The notes under the pieces are model-generated. The model did not search any database and was not told the DNA's origin. It saw only the letters and a list, made by a program, of their open reading frames with translations. This document shows positions 18,415 to 29,235 of a stretch of DNA of 64,000 bases, piece by piece (position 1 is the first letter of the stretch; the number at the start of each line of letters is the position of its first letter). Source of the stretch: Candidatus Anaerostipes excrementavium (GTDB taxonomy: Bacteria; Bacillota; Clostridia; Lachnospirales; Lachnospiraceae); the NCBI GenBank assembly GCA_019114985.1, contig DXEM01000035.1, positions 1 through 64,000 of the forward strand. The letters run 5' to 3'. The position numbers and the translations under genes are program-made.

Positions 18415-19257
18415 ATGGGAATTAAGACATATAACCCATATACACCTTCTAGAAGACATATGACGGGATTAGATTTTGATGTAATCACAAAGACAACTCC
18501 AGAAAAGTCTTTGGTAAAATCCCTCAAAAAGAATGCTGGCCGCAATAACCAGGGTAAAATCACAGTAAGACACCGTGGCGGCGGAGCTAGAAGAAAATAC
18601 AGAATCATTGACTTTAAGAGAAACAAGGATGGTGTTCCGGCAACTGTAACAGCTATCGAATACGATCCGAACAGAACAGCAAATATCGCATTATTAACAT
18701 ATGTTGATGGTGAAAAAAGATATATCATCGCACCGAACAAATTAGCAGTTGGAACAACTGTTATGAGCGGTCCGGATGCGGAAATCAAAATTGGAAACTG
18801 CCTTCCACTGGCAAACATTCCGGTTGGTACTGAAATCCACAACATCGAGATGTATCCTGGAAAAGGCGGACAGTTAGTTCGTTCCGCAGGAAACTCAGCA
18901 CAGCTGATGGCAAAAGAAGGAAAATACGCAACACTGCGTCTTCCATCTGGTGAGATGAGAATGGTACCTGTAACATGCCGTGCAACCATCGGACAGGTTG
19001 GTAACATTGAGCATGACCTTGTAAACATCGGTAAAGCGGGACGTAAACGTCATATGGGATTCCGCCCAACAGTCCGCGGTTCTGTTATGAACCCGAATGA
19101 CCATCCACACGGTGGTGGAGAAGGTAAGACTGGTATCGGTAGACCGGGACCATGCACACCTTGGGGCAAACCTGCTTTAGGACTTAAGACCCGTAAAAAG
19201 AACAAACAGTCTAATAAGATGATTGTAAGAAGAAGAGATGGTAAAAACGTTAAATAG
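18415..19257 (+). CDS. rplB: 50S ribosomal protein L2
   Basis: 280 residues, close to the family length. The signature [15 protein letters not shown] holds the His next to the peptidyl transferase centre. GAAAGGAG precedes ATG. Confidence 0.97.
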   Translation: MGIKTYNPYTPSRRHMTGLDFDVITKTTPEKSLVKSLKKNAGRNNQGKITVRHRGGGARRKYRIIDFKRNKDGVPATVTAIEYDPNRTANIALLTYVDGEKRYIIAPNKLAVGTTVMSGPDAEIKIGNCLPLANIPVGTEIHNIEMYPGKGGQLVRSAGNSAQLMAKEGKYATLRLPSGEMRMVPVTCRATIGQVGNIEHDLVNIGKAGRKRHMGFRPTVRGSVMNPNDHPHGGGEGKTGIGRPGPCTPWGKPALGLKTRKKNKQSNKMIVRRRDGKNVK

Positions 19258-19273
19258 TACAAGGAGGTAACTT

Positions 19274-19555
19274 ATGGCTCGTTCACTTAAAAAAGGACCA
19301 TTTGCAGATAAGAGCTTATTGAAAAAAATCGATGCAATGAACGAAGCAGGAGACAAGAGTGTCATTAAGACATGGTCTCGTCGTTCCACAATCTTCCCTT
19401 CATTCGTAGGACACACAATTGCTGTCCACGACGGAAGAAAGCATGTGCCGGTATATATCACAGAAGATATGGTAGGGCACAAACTTGGAGAGTTCGTTTC
19501 CACAAGAACTTTCCGCGGACATACTAAAGCTGAGAAAAAATCCGGAATGAGATAG
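19274..19555 (+). CDS. rpsS: 30S ribosomal protein S19
   Basis: 93 residues starting [19 protein letters not shown], with the central [21 protein letters not shown]. It binds the 30S head with S13. Confidence 0.97.
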   Translation: MARSLKKGPFADKSLLKKIDAMNEAGDKSVIKTWSRRSTIFPSFVGHTIAVHDGRKHVPVYITEDMVGHKLGEFVSTRTFRGHTKAEKKSGMR

Positions 19556-19585
19556 AAATAATATTTGGAAGGAGGTTTCATTTCA

Positions 19586-19975
19586 ATGGCAAAGAAATAT
19601 AGCAGATCTCAGTATAAAAAAGAGAGAAATGCAAATAAAGATACAAGACCGAAAGCTACATTAAGAAATGCTAGAGTGTCTACAACAAAAGCAGCCTTCG
19701 TGCTGGATGCAATCAGAGGAAAAGATGTAGAGACAGCGCTTGGAATTTTACTTTACAACCCAAGATATGCTTCAACATTAATTGAAAAGTTATTAAAATC
19801 TGCAATTGCTAACGCAGAGAACAATAACGGAATGGACCCAGAAAACCTTTATATTGCAGAGTGTTATGCAAATAAGGGACCTACAATGAAAAGAGTAAAA
19901 CCTAGAGCGCAGGGAAGAGCTTATAGAATTGAACACAGAATGAGCCACATTACACTGGTGCTTGATGAAAGATAG
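19586..19975 (+). CDS. rplV: 50S ribosomal protein L22
   Basis: 129 residues from ATG 19586, which follows AAGGAGG; the TTG at 19565 lies before that site and was not used. The extended loop ending KPRAQGRAYRIEHRMSHI reaches the exit tunnel. A slightly long, basic N-terminus (AKKYSRSQYKKERN) precedes the conserved ATLRNARVS. Confidence 0.95.
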   Translation: MAKKYSRSQYKKERNANKDTRPKATLRNARVSTTKAAFVLDAIRGKDVETALGILLYNPRYASTLIEKLLKSAIANAENNNGMDPENLYIAECYANKGPTMKRVKPRAQGRAYRIEHRMSHITLVLDER

Positions 19976-19987
19976 AAGGAGGCAAAC

Positions 19988-20641
19988 ATGGGACAGAAAG
20001 TAAATCCTCATGGTCTGAGAGTCGGAATTATTAAAGATTGGGATTCTAGATGGTATGCGGAAGCTGATTTCGCAGACAATCTTGTAGAAGACGATAAAAT
20101 CAGAAAATATGTAAAGAAAAGATTATACAATGCCGGAATTTCAAGAATTGAAATTGAAAGAGCATCTGATCGAGTAAAATTGATCGTATATACAGCAAAA
20201 CCGGGAGTCGTTATCGGTAAAGGCGGTTCTTCCATCGAAGAACTTAAGAGACAGCTTCAGAAGATGACAGATAAGAAGCTTCTGATCGATGTAAAAGAAG
20301 TAAAAAGACCAGACAAAGACGCTCAGTTAGTTGCTGAAAATATCGCACAGCAGCTGGAAAATCGTATTTCTTTCCGTCGTGCGATGAAATCTTGCATGCA
20401 GCGCACAATGAGAGCCGGAGCATTAGGAATCAAAACAGCAGTATCCGGACGTTTAGGCGGAGCAGATATGGCTCGTACAGAATTTTACAGCGAAGGAACG
20501 ATTCCTCTTCAGACACTCCGTGCAGATATCGATTACGGATTTGCTGAAGCAGATACGACTTATGGAAAGATCGGTGTAAAAACATGGATCTACCATGGTG
20601 AAGTACTTCCTACAAAGAATACGGAAGGGGGAAATAAATAA
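19988..20641 (+). CDS. rpsC: 30S ribosomal protein S3
   Basis: 217 residues starting [15 protein letters not shown]. The KH RNA-binding loop is [14 protein letters not shown] (about residues 73-86). It lines the mRNA entry channel. The end overlaps rplP by one base. Confidence 0.97.
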   Translation: MGQKVNPHGLRVGIIKDWDSRWYAEADFADNLVEDDKIRKYVKKRLYNAGISRIEIERASDRVKLIVYTAKPGVVIGKGGSSIEELKRQLQKMTDKKLLIDVKEVKRPDKDAQLVAENIAQQLENRISFRRAMKSCMQRTMRAGALGIKTAVSGRLGGADMARTEFYSEGTIPLQTLRADIDYGFAEADTTYGKIGVKTWIYHGEVLPTKNTEGGNK

Positions 20642-21078
20642 TGTTAATGCCAAAGAGAGTAAAACGTCGTAAACAGTTCCGTGGAAGCATGCGCGGAAAA
20701 GCGTTACGTGGTAATAAGATCACTTACGGTGAGTTCGGTATCGTAGCAGCAGAACCGGGATGGATCACAGCAAACCAGATCGAGGCAGCCCGTGTTGCTA
20801 TGACTCGTTACATCAAACGTGGTGGTAAAGTTTGGATTAAGATTTTCCCAGATAAGCCGGTGACAGCACAGCCTGCTGAAACTCGAATGGGTAAAGGTAA
20901 AGGTAACTTAGAATATTGGGTAGCAGTTGTAAAACCAGGAAGAGTTATGTTTGAGATTGCTGGCGTAAGCGAAGAAGTTGCTAGAGAAGCGCTGCGTCTT
21001 GCTGTTCACAAACTACCTGTAAAGTGTAAAATTGTTTCTCGTGAAGCTTTAGAAGGCGGTGACAACAGTGAAAACTAA
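20641..21078 (+). CDS. rplP: 50S ribosomal protein L16
   Basis: 145 residues starting [15 protein letters not shown]. The conserved segment [17 protein letters not shown] contacts the A-site tRNA region. It is joined to rpsC through TAATG. Confidence 0.97.
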   Translation: MLMPKRVKRRKQFRGSMRGKALRGNKITYGEFGIVAAEPGWITANQIEAARVAMTRYIKRGGKVWIKIFPDKPVTAQPAETRMGKGKGNLEYWVAVVKPGRVMFEIAGVSEEVAREALRLAVHKLPVKCKIVSREALEGGDNSEN

Positions 21079-21271
21079 GGATTTTGTAAAAGAATTAAAT
21101 AATAAGTCATTAGACGAATTAAATAATGAGCTAGTAGCTGCGAAAAAGGAATTATTCAATCTGAGATTCCAGAATGCAACAAATCAGCTTGAGAATACAA
21201 GCAGGATCAAAGAAGTCAGAAGAAATATTGCACGTATCCAGGGTGCAATTACAGCAAAGGCAAATGCTTAG
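21068..21271 (+). CDS. rpmC: 50S ribosomal protein L29
   Basis: 67 residues from GTG 21068, which gives the family-typical start [14 protein letters not shown] and has AAGGCGG about nine bases upstream. The GTG at 21059 is less well placed. It overlaps the rplP end by 11 bases. Confidence 0.93.
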   Translation: MKTKDFVKELNNKSLDELNNELVAAKKELFNLRFQNATNQLENTSRIKEVRRNIARIQGAITAKANA

Positions 21272-21295
21272 TAAATTCGAAAGGAGGAATTTGTT

Positions 21296-21550
21296 GTGGA
21301 AAGAAATTTAAGAAAGACTCGTGTAGGAAGAGTCATCAGTGATAAAATGGATAAAACAATCGTAGTTGCAATCGAAGACAACGTTAAGCATCCTTTATAC
21401 AAGAAGATCGTAAAAAGAACTTACAAGTTAAAGGCTCATGACGAAAACAACGAATGTAACATTGGAGATAGAGTAAAAGTTATGGAAACAAGACCTCTTT
21501 CTAAAGATAAGAGATGGAGACTTGTTGAAATTATCGAGAAGGCAAAATAA
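21296..21550 (+). CDS. rpsQ: 30S ribosomal protein S17
   Basis: 84 residues from a GTG start after AAGGAGG. Conserved [22 protein letters not shown] and the OB-fold end [21 protein letters not shown] are seen. Confidence 0.96.
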   Translation: MERNLRKTRVGRVISDKMDKTIVVAIEDNVKHPLYKKIVKRTYKLKAHDENNECNIGDRVKVMETRPLSKDKRWRLVEIIEKAK

Positions 21551-21580
21551 TTTTGCTTGGTTGGAAAGGAGAATAAAGGC

Positions 21581-21949
21581 ATGATTCAGCAGGAGTCAAG
21601 ACTTAGAGTAGCCGACAACACAGGAGCAAAAGAAATTCTTTGCATTCGTGTGTTAGGAGGATCTACCAGAAGATATGCTAACATTGGTGATGTGATTGTC
21701 GCTACGGTTAAAGATGCAACACCAGGCGGCGTTGTAAAAAAAGGTGACGTAGTCAGAGCAGTTGTCGTTCGTACAAAGAAGGGTGCTCGTCGTAAAGATG
21801 GTTCTTACATCAAATTTGACGAAAATGCTGCTGTTATTATCAGAGATGATATGAATCCGAGAGGAACTCGTATCTTCGGACCAGTGGCAAGAGAGCTTAG
21901 AGACAAGAAATTTATGAAGATTGTTTCATTAGCACCAGAAGTATTATAA
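21581..21949 (+). CDS. rplN: 50S ribosomal protein L14
   Basis: 122 residues from ATG 21581 ([19 protein letters not shown]), after AAAGGAG. It forms an intersubunit bridge and binds the silencing factor RsfS in other bacteria. The frame extends upstream to 21557 but that start lacks a ribosome site. Confidence 0.96.
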   Translation: MIQQESRLRVADNTGAKEILCIRVLGGSTRRYANIGDVIVATVKDATPGGVVKKGDVVRAVVVRTKKGARRKDGSYIKFDENAAVIIRDDMNPRGTRIFGPVARELRDKKFMKIVSLAPEVL

Positions 21950-21961
21950 GGAGGAAACACT

Positions 21962-22273
21962 GTGTCAGCAATTAGAATTAAAAAAGGTGATGTAGTAAGA
22001 ATCATCGCCGGTAAAGATAAAGACAAAGAAGGCAAAGTAATTGCTGTTGATCAGAAGAAAAAAAGGGTCACTGTAGAAGGTGCCAACATGATCACAAAGC
22101 ATACTAAACCTAGTGCCGCAAACCAGCAGGGCGGAATCGTAAGCCAGGAAGGACCAATGGATGTTTCCAATGTAATGTATGTGCATAATGGAAAAACAAC
22201 AAAGATTGGTTACAAAGTAGTTGATGGCAAAAAAGTTCGTGTTGCTCGCGCAACAGGCGAAGTGATTGACTAA
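21962..22273 (+). CDS. rplX: 50S ribosomal protein L24
   Basis: 103 residues from GTG after AAGGAGG. The KOW motif is KGDVVRIIAGKDKDKEGKV. L24 is an early assembly protein. Confidence 0.96.
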   Translation: MSAIRIKKGDVVRIIAGKDKDKEGKVIAVDQKKKRVTVEGANMITKHTKPSAANQQGGIVSQEGPMDVSNVMYVHNGKTTKIGYKVVDGKKVRVARATGEVID

Positions 22274-22295
22274 TTGAGAGAGGAGGTTTACGCAG

Positions 22296-22835
22296 GTGAG
22301 TAGATTATATGAACAGTATAGCGCCGAAATGAAAGACGCTATGATGAAGAAATTTGGATATAAGAATATTATGCAGGTACCGAAGCTTGAGAAGATCGTT
22401 ATCAACATGGGTGTCGGTGAAGCAAAAGAAAATAAAAAAGCTTTAGATACAGCAATTGCTGATCTTGAGATCATCTCCGGACAGAAACCGGTCGTAACAA
22501 GAGCTAGAAAATCTGTTGCGAACTTTAAGCTGAGAGAAGGCATGCCGATCGGATGCAAAGTTACATTACGCGGAGAAAGAATGTATGAATTTGCAGATCG
22601 TCTGATCAACCTGGCACTGCCGCGTGTACGTGACTTCAGAGGAGTCAGCCAGAATTCTTTCGATGGACGAGGCAACTATGCATTAGGTATCAAAGAGCAG
22701 TTGATCTTCCCTGAGATCGAATATGACAAAGTTGACAAAGTAAGAGGTATGGATATCATCTTCGTTACAACTGCCAACACTGATGAAGAAGCTCGTGAAT
22801 TATTAACCTTATTTGGTATGCCGTTTAAGAAATAG
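22296..22835 (+). CDS. rplE: 50S ribosomal protein L5
   Basis: 179 residues from GTG after GAGGAGG. Conserved [11 protein letters not shown] and the tRNA-contacting loop [12 protein letters not shown] are seen. It binds 5S rRNA in the central protuberance. Confidence 0.96.
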   Translation: MSRLYEQYSAEMKDAMMKKFGYKNIMQVPKLEKIVINMGVGEAKENKKALDTAIADLEIISGQKPVVTRARKSVANFKLREGMPIGCKVTLRGERMYEFADRLINLALPRVRDFRGVSQNSFDGRGNYALGIKEQLIFPEIEYDKVDKVRGMDIIFVTTANTDEEARELLTLFGMPFKK

Positions 22836-22849
22836 TTAGGAGGGTTCCC

Positions 22850-23035
22850 ATGGCTAGAAAGTCAATGGTTGCAAAACAAAAAAGAAAAGCAAAATTCTCA
22901 ACAAGAGAATATAGCCGTTGTAAAATCTGTGGACGTCCACATGCTTATTTAAGAAAATACGGAATTTGCAGGGTTTGTTTCCGTGAATTAGCATATAAAG
23001 GACAAATTCCAGGTGTCAAGAAGGCAAGCTGGTAA
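22850..23035 (+). CDS. rpsN: 30S ribosomal protein S14, zinc type
   Basis: 61 residues, the short form. The zinc ligands are CKICG and CRVC (C+ type, as in the primary S14 of Firmicutes). The ending is PGVKKASW. Confidence 0.96.
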   Translation: MARKSMVAKQKRKAKFSTREYSRCKICGRPHAYLRKYGICRVCFRELAYKGQIPGVKKASW

Positions 23036-23059
23036 GAAGAAGGAAGGAGGAACACAAAA

Positions 23060-23461
23060 ATGACAATGAGCGATCCAATTGCAGATATGCTTACAAGAAT
23101 CCGTAACGCAAACACTGCGAAACATGATACAGTAGAAATTCCTGCTTCTAAGATGAAGACAGCGATTGCTGAAATCTTATTAAAAGAAGGTTTCATTAAA
23201 GCTTATGACATCAAGGAAGAAGGTTCTTTCAGCACAATCGTAATCACATTAAAATACGGTGCTGACAAAAACGAAAAAATCATCACAGGACTTAAGAGAA
23301 TCTCAAAACCAGGTCTTCGTGTATACGCAGGAGCAGAAGAGCTTCCTAGAGTATTAGGCGGACTTGGAATCGCGATCATCTCAACAAACAAAGGACTGTT
23401 AACAGACAAAGAAGCAAGAAAAGAAAACGTGGGTGGAGAAGTATTAGCATTCGTATGGTAG
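23060..23461 (+). CDS. rpsH: 30S ribosomal protein S8
   Basis: 133 residues starting [18 protein letters not shown]. It binds the central 16S domain and represses the spc operon in E. coli. The last gene before an unusual 199-base spacer that holds GA-rich repeat elements. Confidence 0.96.
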   Translation: MTMSDPIADMLTRIRNANTAKHDTVEIPASKMKTAIAEILLKEGFIKAYDIKEEGSFSTIVITLKYGADKNEKIITGLKRISKPGLRVYAGAEELPRVLGGLGIAIISTNKGLLTDKEARKENVGGEVLAFVW

Positions 23462-23620
23462 GCATTGAGCACTTAGCGAGAACGAGTGTAAACGAAGTTC
23501 GAGGTTAGTGCGAAAGCCGTTACCGAGACTCAGTGAAGGTGACCGATAGGGAAACTTGAACGCTTAGTCGAGTGTAACTACCTTATAAAGTGCAGCTAAT
23601 ATTCACTATTCTGAAAACAG
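23462..23620 (+). repeat. GA-rich palindromic element(s) inside the spc operon
   Basis: The rpsH-rplF spacer carries GCACTTAGCGAGAACGAG and then AAGTTCGAGGTTAGTGC: near-inverted arms GCACTTA/TTAGTGC around a CGAG...CGAA...CGAG core. A second similar stretch follows (ACCGAGACTCAGTGAAGGTG, about 23524-23543). It resembles the cores at 200-586 and 37880-38080. No reading frame is present. Its position inside a ribosomal operon suggests it is tolerated or acts in mRNA processing. Confidence 0.55.
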
Positions 23621-23660
23621 AAAGGGTTCATCCCTTTCCGACAATTTAAGGAGGTAACCT

Positions 23661-24203
23661 ATGTCTCGTATAGGTAGATTGCCAATCGATATCCCTGCAG
23701 GAGTAGAGGTAAAGATTGAAGAAGGAAATAAAGTGACTGTAAAAGGTCCAAAAGGAACATTGGAGAAATGTTTGCCGGTTGAAATGACAATCAAGACAGA
23801 AGATAACCAGGTTGTTGTTACAAGACCGAACGATTTAAAGAAAATGAAATCTCTTCATGGTCTTACAAGATCATTAGTTGCCAACATGATTACAGGTGTA
23901 TCTGAAGGATACGAAAAGAAACTTGAAATTAACGGTGTTGGTTACAGAGCTCAGAAAAAAGGAAAAGAAATCACTTTTAACCTTGGTTTCTCTCATCCGG
24001 TTGTAATGTCTGACCCAGAAGGAATCGAAACTGTTATGGAAGGTCAGAACATCATTATCGTAAAAGGTATCGATAAAGAAAAAGTCGGACAGTATGCAGC
24101 TGAGATCAGAGCGCTTAGAAAACCGGAACCTTATAAAGGAAAAGGTATTAAGTACGCAGATGAAGTGATCAGACGTAAAGTAGGAAAAACTGGGGCTAAA
24201 TAA
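23661..24203 (+). CDS. rplF: 50S ribosomal protein L6
   Basis: 180 residues starting [17 protein letters not shown], with the C-terminal signature [26 protein letters not shown] precedes ATG. Confidence 0.97.
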   Translation: MSRIGRLPIDIPAGVEVKIEEGNKVTVKGPKGTLEKCLPVEMTIKTEDNQVVVTRPNDLKKMKSLHGLTRSLVANMITGVSEGYEKKLEINGVGYRAQKKGKEITFNLGFSHPVVMSDPEGIETVMEGQNIIIVKGIDKEKVGQYAAEIRALRKPEPYKGKGIKYADEVIRRKVGKTGAK

Positions 24204-24217
24204 AGGAGTGATATAGG

Positions 24218-24586
24218 ATGATTAAAAAGGAATCAAGAAGCAAGATTCGTGCAAAAAAGCACTACAAGCTTCGTAATCGAATTAATGGAACAAGCGAAAG
24301 ACCTCGCTTGAGTGTATTTAGAAGTAATGATCATATGTACGCTCAGATTATTGACGACACTGTTGGAAATACATTAGTATCTGCTTCAACGACTCAGAAA
24401 GATGTAAAGGCAGAACTGGAAAAAACAAATGATGTTGCTGCAGCCAGCTACCTGGGCAAGGTAATTGCAGAAAGAGCTTTGGCAAAAGGCATTACAGAAG
24501 TTGTCTTTGACAGAGGCGGATTCATTTATCATGGTAAAATTGAAGCATTAGCAGATGCAGCTCGTGAAGCTGGTCTGAAATTCTAA
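24218..24586 (+). CDS. rplR: 50S ribosomal protein L18
   Basis: 122 residues. Conserved [18 protein letters not shown] and the ending [20 protein letters not shown] are present. It binds 5S rRNA together with L5. Confidence 0.97.
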   Translation: MIKKESRSKIRAKKHYKLRNRINGTSERPRLSVFRSNDHMYAQIIDDTVGNTLVSASTTQKDVKAELEKTNDVAAASYLGKVIAERALAKGITEVVFDRGGFIYHGKIEALADAAREAGLKF

Positions 24587-24600
24587 TAGGAGGAAGTCAA

Positions 24601-25110
24601 ATGAAGCATACACTTATTGATCCTAGCCAGTTTGAGCTGGAAGATGCAGTTGTATCCATCAAGCGAGTTACCAAAGTCGTAAAAGGTGGACGCAATATGA
24701 GATTTGCGGCACTTGTTGTCGTAGGAGATAAAAATGGTCATGTTGGTGCTGGATTAGGAAAAGCGGCAGAGATTCCGGAAGCAATCCGCAAAGGAAAAGA
24801 AGCAGCTATGAAGAGCCTGGTTGAAGTACCGATCGACGAAAAAGGAACAATTCCACACGACTTTACCGGACGTTTTGGCGGTGCATCCGTATTATTAAAG
24901 ACATCTCCAGAAGGTACTGGTATTATCGCGGGAGGACCTTCCCGTCTTGTACTGGAACTTGCAGGATATACAAACATTCGTTCAAAATCTTTAGGTTCCA
25001 ACAACAAGCAGAACGTTGTTCTGGCAACAATCGAAGGATTAAAGAACTTGAAGACTCCGGAAGAAGTAGCAAAACTGCGCGGCAAGTCCGTTGAAGAGCT
25101 ATTAGGATAG
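24601..25110 (+). CDS. rpsE: 30S ribosomal protein S5
   Basis: 169 residues. The double-stranded RNA-binding region [18 protein letters not shown] and [10 protein letters not shown] are seen. It takes part in decoding fidelity. Confidence 0.97.
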   Translation: MKHTLIDPSQFELEDAVVSIKRVTKVVKGGRNMRFAALVVVGDKNGHVGAGLGKAAEIPEAIRKGKEAAMKSLVEVPIDEKGTIPHDFTGRFGGASVLLKTSPEGTGIIAGGPSRLVLELAGYTNIRSKSLGSNNKQNVVLATIEGLKNLKTPEEVAKLRGKSVEELLG

Positions 25111-25123
25111 GAGGAAATCAAAA

Positions 25124-25306
25124 ATGGCAGATAAATTAAAAATCACATTGGTAAAATCAACAATTGGTGCAATTCCAAAGCACAAAAAAACAGTTGAAGC
25201 ATTGGGACTCAAAAAACTGAACAAGACAGTTGAGCTTCCGGATAATGCAGCAACTCGCGGAATGATTCACCAGGTAAAACATTTGATTAAAGTTGAAGAA
25301 ATCTAA
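25124..25306 (+). CDS. rpmD: 50S ribosomal protein L30
   Basis: 60 residues. Typical [19 protein letters not shown] and [15 protein letters not shown] are present. GGAGG ribosome site. Confidence 0.95.
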   Translation: MADKLKITLVKSTIGAIPKHKKTVEALGLKKLNKTVELPDNAATRGMIHQVKHLIKVEEI

Positions 25307-25334
25307 AATATCCGGCAAGGAGGTGTATTTAGGA

Positions 25335-25778
25335 ATGGAATTATCAAACTTACGCCCTGCAGAAGGATCCAAGCACAGTGATGCGTTCAGAAGAGGCCGC
25401 GGACACGGTTCAGGAAACGGAAAAACTGCAGGAAAAGGACATAAAGGACAGAAAGCCCGCTCTGGCGGTGGAGTAAGACCAGGATTCGAAGGCGGTCAGA
25501 TGCCGCTTTACAGACGTATTCCAAAGAGAGGCTTCAAATGCAGAAACTCTAAGGAGATCATCGGAATCAACGTATCTGCATTAGAAAGATTTGAAGATGG
25601 AGCTGAAGTAACAGTTGCATCTCTGATGGAAGCTGGAATCGTTTCAAATCCAAAAGACGGAGTAAAAATTTTAGGAAATGGAGAGTTGACCAAGAAACTG
25701 AACGTACAGGCAAATGCGTTCAGCGCAAGTGCAAAAGAGAAAATCGAAGCACTGGGCGGAAAAGCAGAGGTGATCTAA
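25335..25778 (+). CDS. rplO: 50S ribosomal protein L15
   Basis: 147 residues from ATG 25335 ([14 protein letters not shown]), after AAGGAGG. The glycine/arginine-rich region [19 protein letters not shown] is typical. The frame open upstream to 25293 overlaps rpmD and was not used. Confidence 0.96.
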   Translation: MELSNLRPAEGSKHSDAFRRGRGHGSGNGKTAGKGHKGQKARSGGGVRPGFEGGQMPLYRRIPKRGFKCRNSKEIIGINVSALERFEDGAEVTVASLMEAGIVSNPKDGVKILGNGELTKKLNVQANAFSASAKEKIEALGGKAEVI

Positions 25779-25779
25779 T

Positions 25780-27096
25780 ATGGCAAATGCTGTAGTCAGC
25801 GCTTTTAAAAACAAGCAATTAAGAAATAAGCTGATATTTACGATACTGATTCTAATTGTTGTGCGCTTTGGATCACAGCTTCCAATACCTGAGATTGACA
25901 GCGCGCAGATCAGTCTTTATCTTCAGAGTACACTAGGCGATTCCATCAGCCTTTTGAACTCTTTTACCGGCGGATCATTTACACAGATGTCTGTGTTCGC
26001 GCTGAGCGTAACGCCTTATATCACATCATCCATCATCATCCAATTGATGACTATCGTAATTCCTGCTTTGGAAGAGATGCAGAAAGATGGAGAAGATGGA
26101 AGAAAGAGGATGGCGAAGGTTACAAGATATGTAACCCTCATCCTCGCTGTGATCGAAGGAGGCGGATTGTCCATTGGGCTGGCGAATCGGGGAGCTCTTG
26201 GACTGGATTATACAAATTTCACCATAGCTATTATGACAATTGCCCTAACGGCAGGAGCGATTCTTGTTATGTGGCTGGGTGAGAGGATTACAGAAAGCGG
26301 AATCGGAAATGGAATTTCCATCATCTTGTTGGTTAACATTGTTTCCGGAATGCCAAGCGACTTCTATTCCCTTTATAATCAATTTATAAAAGGTGAAAAG
26401 ATTGGATCTGCTGTGCTTGCAGCATGTGTGATCGTTGCGGTCGTATTGGCTATGGTGCTTTTCGTTATCATTTTATCTGATGGCGAACGTCATATTTCCG
26501 TTCAGTATTCCAAGAAAATACAGGGACGCAGGCTGGTAGGAGGACAGTCCAGCTACATTCCTTTAAAAGTAAATACCGCAGGTGTAATGCCGATTATCTT
26601 CGCATCATCGATTATGCAGTTCCCGGTCATGCTGCAGAATTTATTTCATTATGACAGCGACGGATTGCTCGGCAAGGTATTGACAAGTTTAAATTCGTCC
26701 ACTTGGTTCGATGCCTCCCATCCGAAAAGGACGCTTGGATTATTGATTTATATCGTTTTGGTTGTTTTGTTTGCGTATTTCTATACGTCCATTACATTCA
26801 ATCCATTAGAGATATCAAACAATATGAAGAAACAGGGCGGCTTTATTCCAGGAATTCGACCGGGAAAACCTACCGTTGATTACTTGAATAAGATATTAAA
26901 ATATATTATTTTTATTGGCGCTGCAGGACTGACAATTGTTGCAGTGGTACCATTCTTCTTCAATGGAGCATTTGGTGCCAGCGTTTCATTCGGAGGAACA
27001 TCCATCATCATCGTTGTAGGTGTTATTCTTGAGACCATCAAGCAGGTGAAATCACAATTGTTGGTACAGAATTATTCTGGTTTTTTAAGCGAGTAA
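25780..27096 (+). CDS. secY: Protein translocase channel subunit SecY
   Basis: 438 residues with ten hydrophobic segments. Seen: PEIDSAQI after TM1, the plug/TM2 region SVFALSVTPYITSSIIIQ, and GGFIPGIRPGKPT in the C5 cytoplasmic loop that contacts SecA and ribosome. It forms the membrane channel with SecE and SecG. It begins one base after the rplO stop. Confidence 0.96.
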   Translation: MANAVVSAFKNKQLRNKLIFTILILIVVRFGSQLPIPEIDSAQISLYLQSTLGDSISLLNSFTGGSFTQMSVFALSVTPYITSSIIIQLMTIVIPALEEMQKDGEDGRKRMAKVTRYVTLILAVIEGGGLSIGLANRGALGLDYTNFTIAIMTIALTAGAILVMWLGERITESGIGNGISIILLVNIVSGMPSDFYSLYNQFIKGEKIGSAVLAACVIVAVVLAMVLFVIILSDGERHISVQYSKKIQGRRLVGGQSSYIPLKVNTAGVMPIIFASSIMQFPVMLQNLFHYDSDGLLGKVLTSLNSSTWFDASHPKRTLGLLIYIVLVVLFAYFYTSITFNPLEISNNMKKQGGFIPGIRPGKPTVDYLNKILKYIIFIGAAGLTIVAVVPFFFNGAFGASVSFGGTSIIIVVGVILETIKQVKSQLLVQNYSGFLSE

Positions 27097-27155
27097 GTGT
27101 TAAGATAAGCTGTAGTGATACTACAGCTTATTTGTGATTGAAAGGAGGATTCATC

Positions 27156-27800
27156 ATGAAAATTATTATGTTAGGTGCACCAGGTGCAGGAAAAGGAACC
27201 CAGGCAAAGAAAATTGCACAGGAATATAAGATCCCGCATATTTCTACCGGTGATATTTTCAGAGCGAACATCAAAGAAGGGACAGAATTAGGAAAGAAAG
27301 CACAGGAATATATGGATCAGGGTCTGCTCGTTCCGGATGAGCTTGTATGTGATCTAGTTGTTGACCGTATTCATAAGGACGACTGTAAGAATGGATTTAT
27401 TTTAGATGGATTTCCAAGGACGATTCCTCAAGCGAACGCTTTGGATCAGGCATTGGCACAGAATGGGGAAGCAATCGAGTACGCGATCGACGTAGAAGTT
27501 CCGGATGAGAATATTATACGAAGAATGGCCGGCAGACGTTCCTGCAAAGATTGCGGTGCGATTTTCCATGTTGAATATAATCCTCCGAAAAAGGAAAACT
27601 GCTGTGATGCATGCGGCGGTGAATTGATTCTCCGCGACGATGATAAAGAAGAAACAGTGAAGAAACGTCTTGAAGTATATCATGAACAGACGGCGCCTTT
27701 GATTGATCATTACAAAGAGGCAGGATCTCTTCGTGAAGTAGATGGAACGCAGGACATTAATGTAGTATTTGAAGAAATCAAAACCATTTTAGGAGCATAA
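27156..27800 (+). CDS. adk: Adenylate kinase
   Basis: 214 residues from ATG 27156 after AAAGGAGG. Walker A is GAPGAGKGT. The lid carries a zinc site with two Cys pairs (CKDCG and CDACG), as in many Gram-positive enzymes. It interconverts ATP+AMP and 2 ADP. In the secY-adk-map order typical of Firmicutes. Confidence 0.96.
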   Translation: MKIIMLGAPGAGKGTQAKKIAQEYKIPHISTGDIFRANIKEGTELGKKAQEYMDQGLLVPDELVCDLVVDRIHKDDCKNGFILDGFPRTIPQANALDQALAQNGEAIEYAIDVEVPDENIIRRMAGRRSCKDCGAIFHVEYNPPKKENCCDACGGELILRDDDKEETVKKRLEVYHEQTAPLIDHYKEAGSLREVDGTQDINVVFEEIKTILGA

Positions 27801-27804
27801 AGAG

Positions 27805-28569
27805 ATGGCAGTGACAATTAAATCAAAACATGAGATCCAGTTGATGCGGGAAGCAGGGAAGAGACTGGAAGATGTACACAATCAGCTGGCAGAGATCATT
27901 AAGCCGGGAATTTCTACTTATGAGATCGATCAGTTCGGAGAGAAAGCAATCCGCGCATACGGATGTATTCCGAATTTCCTGAATTATAACGGTTATCCGG
28001 CATCTATCTGTGTATCTGTGAATGATGAGGTTGTCCATGGCATTCCGAGTAAGAAACGAATCCTGCAGGAAGGGGATATCGTAAGCCTGGATGCGGGATT
28101 AATCTATGAAGGATATCATTCCGACGCTGCGAGAACATACGGCGTCGGGGAGATCTCCGAAGAAGCGAAGAAGCTGATCCAAGTAACGAAGGAAAGTTTT
28201 TTTAAAGGAATTTGCTTAGCAAAACCGGGAAATCATTTATTTGATATTTCCGAGGCAATTCAAGAACATGTGGAGAGGAATGGATTTTCTATTGTAAGAG
28301 ATCTGGTGGGACATGGGATTGGAACCCATCTGCATGAAGATCCGCAGATTCCGAATTTTAAAGAAAGAAGACGCGGCATGAAACTGCGTCCGGGAATGAC
28401 ACTGGCAATTGAACCGATGGTAAATGCAGGAACGTTCGAAGTAGAATGGCTGGATGATGACTGGACAGTCGTAACGGCAGACGGAAGTCTTGCAGCTCAT
28501 TATGAGAATACCATTGCGATTACAGAAGAAGGATATGAAATATTAACGTTATCTGACAAGGAGGATTAG
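27805..28569 (+). CDS. map: Methionine aminopeptidase, type I
   Basis: 254 residues. The five metal ligands are in SLDAG, SDAART, GHGIG, AIEPM and ENTIAI. It removes the initiator Met from nascent chains. It starts four bases after adk. Confidence 0.96.
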   Translation: MAVTIKSKHEIQLMREAGKRLEDVHNQLAEIIKPGISTYEIDQFGEKAIRAYGCIPNFLNYNGYPASICVSVNDEVVHGIPSKKRILQEGDIVSLDAGLIYEGYHSDAARTYGVGEISEEAKKLIQVTKESFFKGICLAKPGNHLFDISEAIQEHVERNGFSIVRDLVGHGIGTHLHEDPQIPNFKERRRGMKLRPGMTLAIEPMVNAGTFEVEWLDDDWTVVTADGSLAAHYENTIAITEEGYEILTLSDKED

Positions 28570-28571
28570 AA

Positions 28572-28790
28572 ATGGCAAAATCAGAGGCGATCGAAGTAGA
28601 AGGAGTCGTATTGGAAAAACTTCCGAACGCAATGTTTAAAGTAGAAATCGAAGGAGGACATGTAATTCTTGCACATATCAGCGGGAAGCTCCGCATGAAT
28701 TACATTAAGATCCTGCCGGGAGATAAAGTAACATTGGCGCTGTCTCCGTATGATTTATCCAAAGGAAGAATCATTTGGCGAGATAAATAA
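28572..28790 (+). CDS. infA: Translation initiation factor IF-1
   Basis: 72 residues, the standard length. The OB-fold motifs [28 protein letters not shown] match IF-1. The small KOW-domain gene often found between map and infA in Clostridia is missing; the genes are two bases apart. Confidence 0.95.
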   Translation: MAKSEAIEVEGVVLEKLPNAMFKVEIEGGHVILAHISGKLRMNYIKILPGDKVTLALSPYDLSKGRIIWRDK

Positions 28791-28798
28791 AAAAACTC

Positions 28799-28827
28799 TT
28801 GAAAAATGGAAAACATGATGATATAAT
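28799..28827 (+). promoter_or_regulatory. Promoter upstream of rpmJ
   Basis: TTGAAA (28799-28804), a 17-bp spacer and TATAAT (28822-28827). It begins a few bases after the infA stop and can transcribe rpmJ and the S13-S11-S4-rpoA-L17 genes separately from the upstream operon. Confidence 0.75.
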
Positions 28828-28860
28828 TGTATCCGAACGTTTTTTGAAAGGAGAATTCAA

Positions 28861-28974
28861 GTGAAGGTTAGAGCATCTGTAAAACCAATTTGCGAAAAAT
28901 GCAAGGTTATTAGAAGAAAAGGATCTGTCAGAGTAATCTGTGAGAATCCGAAGCACAAACAGAGACAGGGATAA
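28861..28974 (+). CDS. rpmJ: 50S ribosomal protein L36
   Basis: 37 residues, GTG start after AAAGGAG. Sequence [17 protein letters not shown]...; the zinc ligands are CEKC, one further Cys and the late His of NPKHKQRQG. It is the zinc-binding (C+) form. Confidence 0.96.
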   Translation: MKVRASVKPICEKCKVIRRKGSVRVICENPKHKQRQG

Positions 28975-29235
28975 TTTGTGATATAAGCAAAGAAGCAAAG
29001 GATCCTTGCCTTTGTTGCGTCTGTCTGCGTATATAACGTAAGACAGAAGGATCAGGCATTCGCCTGAAGAATTCATTTAGCGGCTGCAGTATGAGGTGGG
29101 TACTGCTCATACTGATTATTTTTATAGATAGAAATTGAATTAAGGAAGAGACATATATGTCATTTCACCGTACGCGGATATATGGATTGCCCTTAAGGAA
29201 CAACTTAGAGAATTATTTTTGGAGGAAGAAAAAAC
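28975..29235 (+). promoter_or_regulatory. Leader of the rpsM operon with attenuator-like hairpin
   Basis: A 261-base spacer without a gene. CAGTATGAG (29087-29095) pairs with CTCATACTG (29106-29114), followed by a T-rich tract (ATTATTTTTAT), which resembles a terminator. An upstream hairpin uses GCAAAGGATCC...TTTG at about 28987-29010. It could serve autogenous control of the alpha operon; no ligand is known. Confidence 0.45.

Noticed and set aside
18393..19028. Long minus-strand frame of 211 codons
   Set aside because: It lies wholly opposite rplB, has no ribosome site, and its composition mirrors the L2 gene.
21965..22675. Minus-strand frame of 236 codons
   Set aside because: It is opposite rplX and rplE and shows no protein family features.
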